A stretch of DNA of 64,000 bases, taken from the NCBI GenBank assembly GCA_933207985.1, contig OW240913.1, positions 355,063,554-355,127,553 of the forward strand, read 5' to 3'. The notes below the pieces were generated by a model. That model worked only from the letters and a program-made list of their open reading frames with translations. It did no database searches and was not told where the DNA came from. This document shows positions 44,754-55,576 of the stretch, in pieces (within the stretch, counting starts at the first letter, position 1; each line of letters starts with the position of its first letter). The position numbers were made by a program, and so were the translations under genes. This DNA comes from Pelobates cultripes (Eukaryota; Chordata; Amphibia; Anura; Pelobatidae).

Positions 44754-45690
44754 GAAGAGACACCATGGGCAGTCTCCATCACTGAGCCAGGCTGGGAGCA
44801 GACACCATGGGCAGTCTCCATCACTGAGCCAGGCTGGGAGCAGACACCATGGGCAGTCTCCATCACTGAGTCAGGCTGGGAGCAGACACCATGGGCAGCA
44901 GACACCATGGGCAGTCTCCATCACTGAGCCAGGCTGGGAGCAGACACCATGGGCAGTCTCCATCACTGAGCCAGGCTGGGAGCAGACACCATGGGCAGTC
45001 TCCATCACTGAGCCAGGCTGGGGAGCAGACACCATGGGCAGTCTCCATCACTGAGCCAGGCTGGGAGCAGACACCATGGGCAGTCTCCATCACTGAGCCA
45101 GGCTGGGGAGCAGACACCATGGGCAGTCTCCATCACTGAGCCATGCTGGGAGCAGACACCATGGGCAGTCTCCATCACTGAGCCAAGCTGGGAGCAGACA
45201 CCATGGGCAGTCTCCATCACTGAGCCAGGCTGGGGAGCAGACACCATGGGCAGTCTCCATCACTGAGCCATGCTGGGGGCAGACACCATGGGCAGTCTCC
45301 ATCACTGAGCCATGCTGGGGGCAAACACCATGGGCAGTCTCCATCACTGAGCCAGGCTGTGGAGCAGACACCATGGGCAGTCTCCATCACTGAGCCATGC
45401 TGGGGGCAGACACCATGGGCAGTCTCCATCACTGAGCCAGGCTGGGGAGCACACCCTGGGCAGTCTCCATCACTGAGCCAGGCTGGGGGCAGACACCATG
45501 GGCAGTCTCCATCACTGAGCCAGGCTGGGGAGCAGACACCATGGGCAGTCTCCATCACTGAGCCAGGCTGGGAGCAGACACCATGGGCAGTCTCCATCAC
45601 TGAGCCATGCTGGGGGCAGACACCATGGGCAGTCTCCATCACTGAGCCAGGCTGGGGAGCAGACACCCTGGGCAGTCTCCATCACTGAGC
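44754..45690. repeat. ~42-43-bp minisatellite, about 22 units
   Basis: Units GGGAGCAGACACCATGGGCA + GTCTCCATCACTGAGCCAGGCT, very uniform, with length variants of 42 and 43 bp and one partial unit near 44890-44910. 42-bp units keep frame, so long spurious frames appear on both strands. Homogeneity implies recent expansion or gene conversion. Confidence 0.95.
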
Positions 45691-46150
45691 ACAATGGCTG
45701 GTATCTACCTTTCTCCTCTCTCCATAGCTTTTTCTTCTTGTTGCTGGGGTACATGCTGCTGGGCTGGCTGACTTTGGGCTGCAAGTTCCCCAGGCTCACG
45801 GGAAATAGTGTGAGTGAACTCGGGAGAGAAAGGAGGGAGGGCTGGCAGGAGCTGGGCAGGAGCTGGGCAGGAGCTGGGCACAGGTCAGTGGGCACACACT
45901 GGGTATCAGGTCCCTGGCTGGCTCTCACGGGTACCCCCAGAGGATACAGGATGCTCCCAGCGCACACACAGCCGATAGATAGATAGAGCCAGGATTACCA
46001 CCTCCGCCTGTCAGCCAGGTCACACCCCCACTACCCCCAGCACAACCCGCAGGGCCGACCCACAGCCGGGGAAAGGGCTCCGAGATTGGCTGCACTGGGA
46101 GCTCCGTCACCACGGCACGAGAGGGGGACAGGGAGCCGGCACTGAGCATG
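45691..46150. other. GC-rich segment between minisatellites
   Basis: Higher GC than most of the window, with an AGCTGGGCAGG triplication at about 45849-45880, an inverted CCAAT word (GATTGGCTG) at 46084-46092 and several CpGs. It could be a promoter fragment, but there is no recognised exon. Confidence 0.3.
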
Positions 46151-46159
46151 TGCACGGCT

Positions 46160-47400
46160 TGTTTGGGGGAGGAGAGAGGGAGGACACCGGGCTGGGGACA
46201 GGACGGGTGGAGGGAGGACACAGAGACAGAGAGGGGGACAGACAGAGAGAGACAGAGACAGAGACAGAGACAGAGAGGACAAGAGAGAGAGGGGACAGAG
46301 AGAGAAAGAGAGGGGGCAGGGAGAGAAAGAGAGGGGGACAGGGGGATGGCACCCAGCTGGGGCAGAGAATAGAACAGAGAAAGAGAGGGGGACAGGGAGA
46401 GAAAGAGGGGGAGACATTGAGATGGCACCAGGCTGGAGACACAGAGAGAGAGGGTACCAGGCTGGGGACACAGAGAGAGGGGGGAGGGGGCACCAAGTTG
46501 TGGACAGATAGAGAGCGTACCAAGTTGGGGACACTGAGAGAGGGGGGGGCACCAGGCTGGGGACAGAGAGAGAGGGCAACTGGCTCGGGACAGGATGGGT
46601 GGAGGCACGGAGGATGGCACCAGGCTGGACACAGAAAGAGGGGGTTGGCACCAGGCTGAACACAGAGAGAGGTGGTGGCACCAGACTGGACACAGAGAGA
46701 GGTAGTGACACCAGGTTGAACACAGAGAGAGGTGGTGGCACCAGGCTGGGCACAGAGAGAGGGGGATGGCACCAGGCTAGGGACACAGAGAGGGGGATGA
46801 CACCAGGCTGGGCACAGAGAGAGGGGGATGGCACCATGCTGGGCACAGAGAGAGGGGGATGGCACCAGGCTGGGCACAGAGAGAGGGGGTGGCACCAGGC
46901 TGGGGACAGAGAGAGTGAGGTGGCACCAGGCTGGGGACAGAGAGGGGGAAATGCACCAGGCTGGGGACAGAGAGAGGGGGATGGCACCAGGCTAGGGACA
47001 GGATGGGTGCAGGCACGGGGGTGGCACCAGGCTGGGGACAGAGTGAGGGGGTGGCACCAGGCTGGGGACAGAAAGAATAAGGTGGCACCAGGCTGGGGAC
47101 AGAGAGGGGGGATGGCACCAGGCTGGGGATAGAGAGAGGGGGGATGGCACCAGTCTGGGGACAGAGAGAGTAAGGTGGCACCATGCTGGGGACAGAGAGA
47201 GGGGATGGCACCAGGCTGGGGACAGAGAGAAGGGGTGGCAACAGGCTGGGGACAGAGAGAGTAAGGTGGCCACAGGCTGGGGATAGAGAGAGGGGGATGG
47301 CACCAGACTGGGGACAGAGAGGGGGGATGGCACCAGGCTGGGGACAGAACGGGTCGAGGCACGGGAGGTGGCACCAGGTTGGGGACAGAGAGAAGAAGCG
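46160..47400. repeat. ~30-40-bp G-rich minisatellite
   Basis: Left part (46190-46420) is GAGACAGAGA/GGGGGACAGGGAGAGA-rich. From about 46420 units are GGCACCAGGCTGGGGACAGA + GAGAGGGGGAT with many variants. The purine-rich G-rich plus strand yields frames of up to 447 codons on the minus strand, made of Pro/Leu/Ser/Cys repeats, not genes. Confidence 0.95.
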
Positions 47401-47429
47401 AGGGATAGATAGAGGTGAAAGAGGGTTGA

Positions 47430-47890
47430 AGTTAAAGTGGTGACTATAGAGGTGACGGGGGAACAGGTTAAATGAAGGGTGGAGATTAAAGGTGTAGTTA
47501 GTGGTGAAAGGGGGACATGTTAAAGGTGTAGTTATAGGTGAAGGGGGAGAAGTTAAAGGGATTGTGGTAAATAAGTTAGCTGGGATAGTTAGCATTGCAG
47601 ATGAAGGGGAGCTGGAATAAAAAGGCTAGAGGTGAGGGGACAGGTTAAAGGGTTACTAAAAGGTGAGGGGGACATGTTAAAGTAATAGAGGTGAAGACTG
47701 ACAGGTCCAATGGATATTAGTGGTGAAGAGGGGACAAGTTTAATTGATATTAGAGGTGAAGGGGACAGGTTAAAAGGATATTAGGGGTGAAGGGGGACAG
47801 GTTGAATGGATATTAGAGGTGAAGGGGGACAGGTTGCATGGATATTAGAGGTGAAGGGGCACAGGTTAAAGGGAAAGAGGAATGGGCGTT
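47430..47890. repeat. Degenerate GAAGGGGGACAGGTTAAA tandem repeat
   Basis: Units of about 35-45 bp with GGTGAAGGGGGACAGGTT and GGATATTAGA words; a few more diverged copies lie at 48500-48680. Confidence 0.8.
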
Positions 47891-47929
47891 GACATTGCTA
47901 GGAGACCGGCATAGAATGTTGTCAGTGTC

Positions 47930-48490
47930 AGTGATTGGGTACTGAGTGCAGTAAGGACGGGGCCTTGTCTTAGGGGTATAAAAAGGGCCTATTTTAGATC
48001 AGGGGCCATCTTAATTTAATCTTCACTTACCTGTTGTTGACCCACCCTCCCTTTAGGTTTCGAGCTCTAGTTTGGTCACGGCAGCACGGAATGGGTAGAA
48101 AAGTTGGGGTGTAGGTCGTTTTTCATATGTGGGATAGTTTTAGTTCGATAAGAACAGTTTGGTTTGGAATGGTATTGGTAGATTCAAGCTCGTTGGTAGC
48201 TTCAAACCTAGTGTGTAGAGGTATCTCGGTATACCCCTACATTGTGAAATATGGAAAATCATGCCCTCTGGGGCTATGCCTTATGTTTATATCATATTTA
48301 TATTGTTTATAATATGATATCAGTTTATTGTTTAAGTGGGTCATTGTCTGGGGTAGAATTGTTAAAGGTGTTGGGGTTGATATGTCTTGTTTAAATTATG
48401 TTGATAATGACCTAAATGTTTTTGTGTTAATTTTTTATATTTATTAAAGCTGTGATAAACTTTCCCAAATAAGTGGTGTCTGGGTCTTTT
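47930..48490 (+). repeat. Possible LTR fragment
   Basis: A TATA-like word (GGGTATAAAAAGGG, about 47976-47989) is followed ~460 bp later by TTTATTAAAGCTGTGATAAAC and GTGGTGTCTGGGTC, an order recalling promoter plus R-U5. No TG...CA ends or duplication were found. Confidence 0.25.
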
Positions 48491-48711
48491 GGTGTTTGGG
48501 TAATGGTTATTGAGAGGGGCGCAGATTAAATGATAGTTAGATAAGGGTGAATAAGTTAGGATTTTAAGGGAGAGTTAAAGGAGGGAGAGGTTAAAAGAAC
48601 AGAGCTGAAAAAAAGAGACGCTAACAAGAGGTGAAGGAGGGTCGCTTAAAGAGATGATTAGATATTGAATATCAGTTAAAGGGATAATTACTAATTAAAG
48701 CAAGGGTGCGC

Positions 48712-48826
48712 AAAATGTAGAACCCCAGATGTTGTAGAACTACAATTCCTTTGATTCTTTGCATGCTTTTAGAATGGAAGATGTCGTTTTAAAATATTTT
48801 GGGATCTACATATTGTGCTCCCCTGG
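48712..48826. mobile_element. hAT-type MITE palindrome
   Basis: CAAGGGTGCGCAAAATGTAGA with CCAGATGTTGTAGAACTACAA at the left, and TCTACATATTGTGCTCCCCTGG at the right; same inner arm as 24108 and 32955. Confidence 0.7.
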
Positions 48827-49708
48827 GGTAAAGTAATGCATCTTAACAGGGGAGAGGCTAACTGAAAGGACTATTTATTAATCATTTACTAATATTTACC
48901 CTACAAAAGTGACCACTACTTGTTGCTTATCATGGGGTAATTATCAGAAATGGATAGTTTATTGAAACATGGACCCCTATTCATTTTACAGCAGTGAAAC
49001 TGAAAACGTCTTAATATTTTAAACAGGGATACTGGGGTATGCGGCTGTGGGGCAATGTTCTAAAAGTAGAGCAATCACCGGGGAAACCAATGGAATGTTC
49101 CTAAATATTGCTTATTTTGAACTTTGCCCTGGGGATAAACATTCCCCATAATAGCATGAATTGTAGAAAAAGTGAAAATTTGGGCTTTTATGCTAAACTA
49201 ACATTCTGAATTCTGTTTTGCATGATAAATAAATGCATTTATTTTCTAATCCTGCAGTTAGCTATCTGCAAATAATGTAAGTATTTTAGTTGCTAAAATA
49301 CTAATTGAGCAAAAATTTTATGAAATACCTTTATCATTTACTAATGTAAGTTGTCACAGTTTTCATCACGAAGAAAACATTAAAAAGCTGTAAATTGAAG
49401 GAGAATGGTTGTAACTTTGTTATTTGTTAAATGGGTAGAGGATGTTATAATTATTTTAAACAGTGCCTGCAAATTCCATGTGCCGTACAGGAGTGCGAGG
49501 ATACAAGCATGCTCATTTACATTGTGACATTCTTTGATTGCATTATGTATCAATATATTCCAGATCCGGAATAATGTAGGGGCTTTTAGAGCTGATGTCC
49601 CAGGCCCACACATTGCGATAAGCCCAAACGGATATGTATATGTAAATCGTTGCATGTATGCCTCTACAAAGTGAAACTGCAAATCCGTCAAGTTTACAAA
49701 CAGTAGCC
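48827..49708. other. No gene seen
   Basis: AT-rich sequence without recognised content. Confidence 0.4.
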
Positions 49709-50536
49709 ATTTAACCCCTTAGTGACCAGACCGCTTTTCAATGTTCTTACTGTTTGGGACCAGCTGTAATTTTCCTCTTACTTATTTACAGTACCCACAC
49801 ATATTATATACTGTGTTTCTCGCCATTAAATGGTCTTTCTAAAGATACCATTATTTTTATCATATCATATAATTTAATATAAAAACAAATATAAAATATG
49901 ATGAAAAAATTTAAAATAACACACTTTTTCTAATTTTGATCCCCAAAATCTGTTACGCATCTACAACCACCAAAAAACACCCTTGCTAAATAGTTTCTAC
50001 ATTTTGTCCTGAGTTTAGAAATATCCAATGTTAACATGTTCTTAGCTTTGGAAAGTTATAGGGCTATAAGTACAAGTAGCACTTTGCTATTTCCAAACCA
50101 TTTTTTTTTCAAAATTAACGCAAGTTACATTGTATCACTGATCTGTCAGGAATCTCTGAATAACCCTACGGTATTAAACTTAGGGTATTTTGACTCTTTT
50201 CATACAACCATTTTACCACCAATCCATGCCAAATTTAAAAAATGTATAATAATTTGTGATTTTTTTTGACACACATAGCAATTTAAGACTACATGTACTG
50301 AGAACTTTAAGGGTTACTGCCAAAGAACACCCCAATATGTGTTCAGCAACAGCTCCCGATACCGTGATACCACCCATGTATAGGTGTGTCAGTTTCTCTG
50401 GGGGCTAATAGACCTTATCGGGAGGGTGCGCATTCCAGTTTTCCAAATGGGAATTTTCACAGCTGGTTATCATGCACCCATATCCTATTTCGGACATTTT
50501 TGAAGCCAGCCAATGTAATTTAATTTTTGCTACCTT
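49709..50536. repeat. Dispersed repeat, left part (TTAACCCCTTAGTGACC start)
   Basis: Begins TTAACCCCTTAGTGACCAGACCGCTTTTCAATGTTC, a start I associate with a common amphibian dispersed element. It appears to continue right of the inserted retroposon, with palindromic blocks at 50952-51090 and 51299-51478. No transposase frame. Confidence 0.5.
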
Positions 50537-50550
50537 TTTTTTGCTCTCCA

Positions 50551-50863
50551 TAAGTTTAAAGGGTAATCCAGACGTGGACCCCTTGTTCACGGTGCCTAGA
50601 GAGATATCAGCTATGCCTCACTGATGATGCCTAACAAGGCTGAAACGATCGTCTGGGGTTGCTGTGTCTCTCGCGCAGAGGGAACTTGCTGGCATTTCGG
50701 ATCTGGACTGCTCGTATGGGTGGGACCAGTCTGATATGTTTCAGAGATGTTCCCTCTGTAATGGCACAAGATAAGCTAAAGCCAACTTGAGAACTGAGCG
50801 GGGACCCACCGAAGGGCAGGCTATTTCAGGTGCTGCCCGTTCTCAGTATTCTCTTGCGACCTG
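50551..50863 (+). mobile_element. Small retroposon carrying a hammerhead ribozyme
   Basis: A 313-bp insert bounded by a 14-bp direct repeat TTTTTTGCTCTCCA (50537-50550 and 50864-50877). It has no coding frame, poly(A) tail or tRNA promoter that I can see. The 5' half holds a hammerhead fold (separate entry); the 3' half contains TTCTCAAGTTGGC-type and GAGAACTGAGCGGGGACCCAC words and ends TTGCGACCTG. Penelope-like elements and retrozymes carry type I hammerheads; whether this is a relic of either is not settled. Confidence 0.6.
50599..50672 (+). ncRNA. Type I hammerhead ribozyme
   Basis: The core is CTGATGA (50621-50627), stem II GCCT/AGGC with AACA loop (50629-50640), GAAA (50642-50645), stem III ACG/CGT with a 2-nt AT loop (50645-50652), and C653 as cleavage-site base. 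Stem I pairs CCTCA with TGGGG (616-620/654-658, one G-U), CAGC with GCTG (608-611/661-664) and GAGAGA with TCTCTC (599-604/667-672), separated by internal loops TATG/TT and TAT/TG. Every invariant core base is present. The one flaw is a U-U at the first stem II position (628/641), where G-C is usual. Very short palindromic stem III is typical of hammerheads that work as dimers. Confidence 0.8.
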
Positions 50864-50951
50864 TTTTTTGCTCTCCAATGTAATTTACCTCCAACAAACC
50901 ATATATTTTTGAAAAGTGGACAACCCAGGGTATTCAATATGGGGTATCTCC

Positions 50952-51090
50952 AGTCTTTTTTAGAAGCCACTTAGTCACAAACACTGGCCAAAGTTAGCAT
51001 TTATATTTGTTTGTGTGTTAAAAATGCAAAAAACTATTATGAAAGCTAAATTTGGCCAGTGTTTGTGACTAAGTGGCTACTAAAAAGACT
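50952..51090. repeat. Palindrome within dispersed repeat
   Basis: AGTCTTTTTTAGAAGCCACTTAGTCACAAACACTGGCCAAA is mirrored by TTTGGCCAGTGTTTGTGACTAAGTGGCTACTAAAAAGACT around a short AT-rich centre. Confidence 0.9.
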
Positions 51091-51298
51091 AAACATACCC
51101 CATTTGCAAAACCTTGGCTTGTCTTCTTTTGCAAATGGTATGCCATCATGGGGGTAATTATCATTCCTGCACTACTATACGCTCTCAAAGGCAACCAATC
51201 TGGTAAATTTAAATGTGAAAAAACAGCCTCATATTTGACCCTGTAACTTTCAGAAACACTATAAAACCTGTACATGGGGGTTATTGTTATACTCGGGA

Positions 51299-51478
51299 GA
51301 CTTCGCTGAACACAAATATTAGCATTTCAGAACAGTAAAACATATTAAACAATGATATTATCAGTGAAAGTGCGCTTTGTGTGTGAAAAATGCAAAAAAC
51401 GTCACTTTGACTGACAATATCATCGCTGTGATGTGTTTTATTGTTTTGAAACACTAATATTTGTGTTCAGCGAAGTCT
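51299..51478. repeat. Second palindrome within dispersed repeat
   Basis: AGACTTCGCTGAACACAAATATTAG is mirrored by CTAATATTTGTGTTCAGCGAAGTCT; inner arms (CAGTAAAACATATTAAACAATGATATTATCAGTGAAAGTG) also pair imperfectly. Confidence 0.9.
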
Positions 51479-51559
51479 ACCGAGTAAAACAATACCCCCT
51501 AGGTACAGGTTTTAGGGTGTCTTGGAAAGTTACACGGTTAAATATAGTGCTAGCAAATT

Positions 51560-51715
51560 AAATTCTCCGGACGTTTGGCCTGGGTTGGCAGGCGTCAAGG
51601 CTCTCACCGTGATCTCCAGACAGCCAGACATGGTCGCCCCAGAGGTGCCCAACAGAGGATTTGAACTGTGGTCCATCTGTGTCCTGGTCTTGCTGTCTTG
51701 CTTCTGAGCCACAGT
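51560..51715 (-). repeat. tRNA-derived SINE-like element
   Basis: On the minus strand TGGCTCAGAAGCAAG (box-A-like) is followed about 40 bp later by AGTTCAAATCC (box-B-like), then TGTTGGGCACCTCTGGGGCGACCATGTC, which is shared with the foldback at 20046-20226. Box spacing suits a tRNA-type pol III promoter. Confidence 0.6.
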
Positions 51716-51719
51716 TCAG

Positions 51720-52085
51720 TTAGTGTTGCAGTGTATGTTTATTCTCACCTTGTCTCCAGCACACCTTGTCTCCAACACTGGGGGCTCGATGTTACCTGTG
51801 GCTCCTCCTATCATCTCAGCCCACCTGAGGCAGATGCCTAATTAGACAGGTATAAAACACTGCCTCTCTCTGAGGGCAGTGTCAGTTCATTGACCTGGGT
51901 TCCTGTGTTGGTGTTCCAGTGTTCTCCAGTTGGCTCCTGACCATGGCTTTCTATTCGTGTATCCTGACTTCTGGCACCCTCTGACCTTTGGCTTACCCAC
52001 AATGATTCTCCTGCTTATGTCCGTACCTGTACTGCGACTTGGAGCATTATCCTGCACAGACTCTCAACTTATTTATTATTAATTC
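51720..52085 (+). repeat. LTR-like fragment related to 23918 solo LTR
   Basis: Contains a TATA-like GGTATAAAACAC (51849-51860) and, further on, CTCCTGACCATGGCTTTCTATTCG resembling the start of the 23918 LTR. Termini not found. Confidence 0.35.
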
Positions 52086-52095
52086 AAAATTTGCC

Positions 52096-52254
52096 TTAAC
52101 CCCTCGAGACAGGTTTCCGATGCTCTGCCTCACTGCCAGGCGCCACGTGGGGTAACCCGGAAGTGATCGCTCCACGGAGCGATCACCCGCCGGCCTAGCA
52201 GTGAGGGGGGGTATTGAAGGATGCTTCCTTAAGGACCGGTCGGGAAGGGGTTAA
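52096..52254. mobile_element. MITE-like element bounded by TTAA
   Basis: TTAACCCCTCGAGACAGG at the left and GGTCGGGAAGGGGTTAA at the right; inside is a GATCGCTCC-ACGGAGCGATC hairpin. CpG-rich. Confidence 0.6.
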
Positions 52255-52309
52255 AATACTGTATTCAGTTCATTGAGTTTTTTGATTGGATAACTAAAAT
52301 AATAGATCA
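52255..52309 (+). pseudogene. CR1-like LINE fragment, left of nested hAT
   Basis: TTTTTTGATTGGATAACTAAAATAATAGATCA matches the LINE at 19165-19197 immediately before RT motif A. It continues at 53841. Confidence 0.7.
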
Positions 52310-53371
52310 TAGGGATGCACCGAAATTTCGGCTGCCGAAAATGGGCCTATCCCATTTCAGCAGAAAAAGGGACAAATCTGCAGAAAATGGACAGCTTGCC
52401 TTTCACACACAGAGGATTCACAGCTTCCCTTGGCTGTGCCCCGCTCCAACATCCCTCCATGCTGACCGTGAAGAAGATGGAGAGCGGTGGCAGGCGGGTG
52501 GGAGCCCCTACCCTCCTCCTCCTCGTCATCATCTTCCTCCGGGAATCATGGCCTCGCCGGACATCGGGGCCGCTCTGGAGAGGATCCTACAGAAGAAAGA
52601 GAGGGCTTCCCTGGGGGCCGAGCACTGGCCCTCCTCAGGGTCGAGCATTATGGCCGGGCATCATGGCGAGGGCAGATGGGGGACAACCGGAGACCCCCCA
52701 AGGTCCAGAGAACCAGCAGGAGAAAGAGAGCCAAGGTAACTAGCAAGGGCACCCTGTGGGGATGGGGGGGAGAGGGGGGAGAAGTATACCCAGTGCTGTA
52801 CATACCACCCTGTGTACTAAGGGTTATTATAGTATTGCTGTATACTCGGTGCTGTGCCTACGATCCAGTACAAATACTCACATGCTGTATATACAGAATG
52901 CTCTGTCCATGATCGTCTACAAAGAGTCCTGTGCTGTGTGCCTGCAGATTCCCAATTCACAGCATGTGAGCCTCCAATAAAAAAAAAGCTTTTCAATGCT
53001 TGTGATATAACCAGTGCTGTGCCAACATGGGGATTACCAAATATGAAATACAGTATTCCCAATGAATTTTGTGTTGACTGCTATACATAGGATTACATCA
53101 GTGTTCATGTCGTTTTGCCTGTAGTATATCCAGTGCTGTGCAGATCAACGAAGTACATGTAAAGGTTTGGGTGCTTACAGCATGCCCAGAGCCGTGTACA
53201 GCAGTGCTTCCTGTATATCCAGCATAGTACATCCCAATCTGTATACAGTACTGTTCATTTAGAGTTCTATGAACATAGAGTGATTGCATTACAAGATTAT
53301 GTTTTGTGTTCCTATGCAATGCTAACTGAAAAAACTGATCAGTGTACCTGGAGTGTTCTGTGATCAAAAAT

Positions 53372-53420
<49 letters not shown>

Positions 53421-53840
53421 CACGTTTCCCTTTTCATTCATTATATGGCTGTGTACAGCAATGAACATATCGGTGGTTATTCATTAATGTGCAGAATATA
53501 ATTTTGTATTTCTCTTTACCTTGTGGGCAGTGCATAGGGATACTCTGTGTATAGGGATACATTGAGTAATACGCTCAGTACTTGGTATTCTTGGTATTCT
53601 GACTGCATACCAACCAATGTGAGCTTAATGATTTTCATGTATTTTCATTCTAAAGCACTGCTTTTATATTCAGAGTTTATATTGCTTGTTTAATTCATTA
53701 AAAAGTCTAATATTAATAAAATTATAGAAAAAATATATTTTAAAATAATTTTCGGCCAAAAAAAGTCATTTTCGGCCAAGGGCATCCTGAATTTTTAGTT
53801 TTGGTTTCAACCCCAGAATTTTCATTTCGGTGCATCCCTA
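52310..53840. mobile_element. hAT-like transposon nested in a LINE
   Basis: Ends TAGGGATGCACCGAAATTTCGG and TTTCGGTGCATCCCTA are inverted repeats, and an exact 8-bp duplication ATAGATCA flanks it (52302-52309, 53841-53848). The 1531-bp body has CpG-rich sequence (52440-52740) with short overlapping frames that do not look like a hAT transposase (no RVT-like or dimerisation-domain motifs), so it is non-autonomous. It contains a (GT)n run at 53375-53414. Confidence 0.9.
53375..53414. repeat. (GT)20 microsatellite
   Basis: Uninterrupted GT dinucleotides. Confidence 0.97.
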
Positions 53841-54085
53841 ATAGATCAGGGTGGTGCAGTAGACATTGCTTACCTAGATTTCAGTAAGGCTTTTGACACT
53901 GTTGCACATAGAAGGCTTATCAATAAACTGCAATCTTTGACTTTGGATTCCAATATTGTTGAATGGGTAAGGCAGTGACCGAGTGACAGGCAACAGAGGG
54001 TTGTAGTCAATACAGTATATTCGAAGCATTGGCTTGTAACAAGTGGGGTACCTCAGGGATCTGTACTTGGACCCATTACACCAGT
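53841..54085 (+). pseudogene. CR1-like LINE fragment, right of nested hAT
   Basis: Encodes AVDIAYLDFSKAFDTVAHRRLINKLQ (RT motif A region) and a later SGVPQGSVLGP motif-B region, with frame breaks. It is nearly identical to 19195-19380 and is the continuation of 52255-52309. Confidence 0.8.
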
Positions 54086-54439
54086 AATTAATAAAAAAAT
54101 TTAAAAAGCAATTTTTTTGGTATATATAGTGTACAAATTTTGGTACAGCTGCTTTGTATGGTGCTTTGTTACTACAATGCCTACACTTTCATTGTAATCA
54201 TCTAATTTATGATTAATTTAAGGTTGCTGATGTGTGTTCAAGTAAATGTAATATACACGTTGAAAGTGTTGGTCATTAATAAGTAAAGTTTATTCAATAA
54301 ACTCAGATTTGGAGCATTTAGAATGCCAAGAAATAAAAACTGCAGTTACACCCAAACTGCTGTTCAGTGAATAATGCTCACCTTTTAAACCTCACCAATG
54401 AAAACTTGCATATATTTGATTATGACTCTTTTTTTTCAT
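54086..54439. other. No gene seen
   Basis: AT-rich stretch without recognised content. Confidence 0.4.
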
Positions 54440-54720
54440 TAAGCTGTATATAAAAAGAAAAACTGCAGATCTCTTATCGGCAGCCTTTGCAAGCCCCCTC
54501 CCCCCCTTCTAACCCCGCTGAGACTTTCTGTGGCTGTCCAATCAGACTTCCCAATGCAGCTCAATGAGAAGTCTTTGTGACTGACAGCCAGTGGATGCAA
54601 CATTGTTCATTTATAAGAGTTCCAAATTCTATTGAAAGTTTAACTTTTTTGTGAAATGAAAAAGGACACACTCTTCACACATAAAGCACATCGGCAAGCT
54701 AAAGGGCTTTAAGGGTCTGG
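54440..54720. repeat. MITE-like repeat copy (family of 25281)
   Basis: Shares CTGTGGCTGTCCAATCAGACTTCCCAATGCAGCTCAA and GACACACTCTTCACACATAAAGCA with 25281-25600. Confidence 0.6.
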
Positions 54721-54737
54721 AGTGTTAAAAATAAATA

Positions 54738-55136
54738 CCGTATTTACTAATGCGCCATCGAATCCAATGCGCACCACAATTTTTGAAACCTGGAATCTAA
54801 AAAATGTTTTTGCTGGTGAATGTAATGCGCATTTACACAAGATACTACTATACAACATTGTGCTACAATAAAAATGATTATTGCCATATACCAGTATGGT
54901 ATTTCAGTTTTACTGTTACATGTTAAGTCTCTTAAGCCCTCATTCAGGAACTAAATTTGTCTGTGTTTTAATTCGCCTGCGTGAATTTGCCTGCGGTTTG
55001 AATTCACTAGTATGCAATTTGTTGGCAAATTTTAAATTTAGCCCAGAATGTAATGAGCCATCAAATCTAATGCGCATTCAAATTTTGGAAGCTTTATTTT
55101 CCCAGAAAGGTGCGCATTAGATTCGAGTAAATACGG
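54738..55136. mobile_element. Mariner-like MITE with TA duplication
   Basis: CCGTATTTACTAATGCGCCATCGAATC at the left and GTGCGCATTAGATTCGAGTAAATACGG at the right are inverted repeats, flanked by TA on both sides (54736-54737, 55137-55138). No transposase. Confidence 0.75.
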
Positions 55137-55576
55137 TAATTAGCTGAGAGATATTTGGCTAACAGAGAAATAATCAAAGAGAGCATCACCAATTAACAAC
55201 AAGTAAAAACACACATGGGTTTTATTAGATATGAACACTAGTAAATGCCATTTTCACATAACTTTTCCCTGACAATGAAATTTGCACACATTGGACTCTA
55301 TCCTCACTGCTGCTTTATATGTAACTGTCACAGAATTCTTTATCTACTCCTTCACATTGCTGTGGGAAAGGTCCTGCTGTGATAATGCTCAGAGATAGGA
55401 TGAATTATTCCCAGTGCATTTTATCAATATGCTTCTATACATAATCCCTTTAAAGACATGAAGGAAAATATCACTTTGTTATGGACAAACAGTTATCATC
55501 CTTGGACAAGAGGAGCATCATGGAAAATATTCCCCACAATACCTAAAGTGCCAAAAGTAAGTTTGGCACGGTATAC
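55137..55576. other. No gene seen
   Basis: Unassigned sequence. Confidence 0.4.

Noticed and set aside
44682..45688. ORFs encoding repeated SITEPGWEQTPWAV-type units
   Set aside because: Reflect a 42-bp minisatellite that stays in frame; open on both strands and disrupted by 43-bp units.
46031..47595. Minus-strand ORFs of 447, 272 and 262 codons rich in Pro/Leu/Ser/Cys
   Set aside because: They read through a minisatellite in three overlapping frames; no start context, no domain, and no frame preference.
52315..52912. Overlapping ORFs of 130-142 codons in the nested hAT element
   Set aside because: Three frames open together in CpG-rich DNA; no hAT transposase motif, so treated as non-coding filler of a non-autonomous element.
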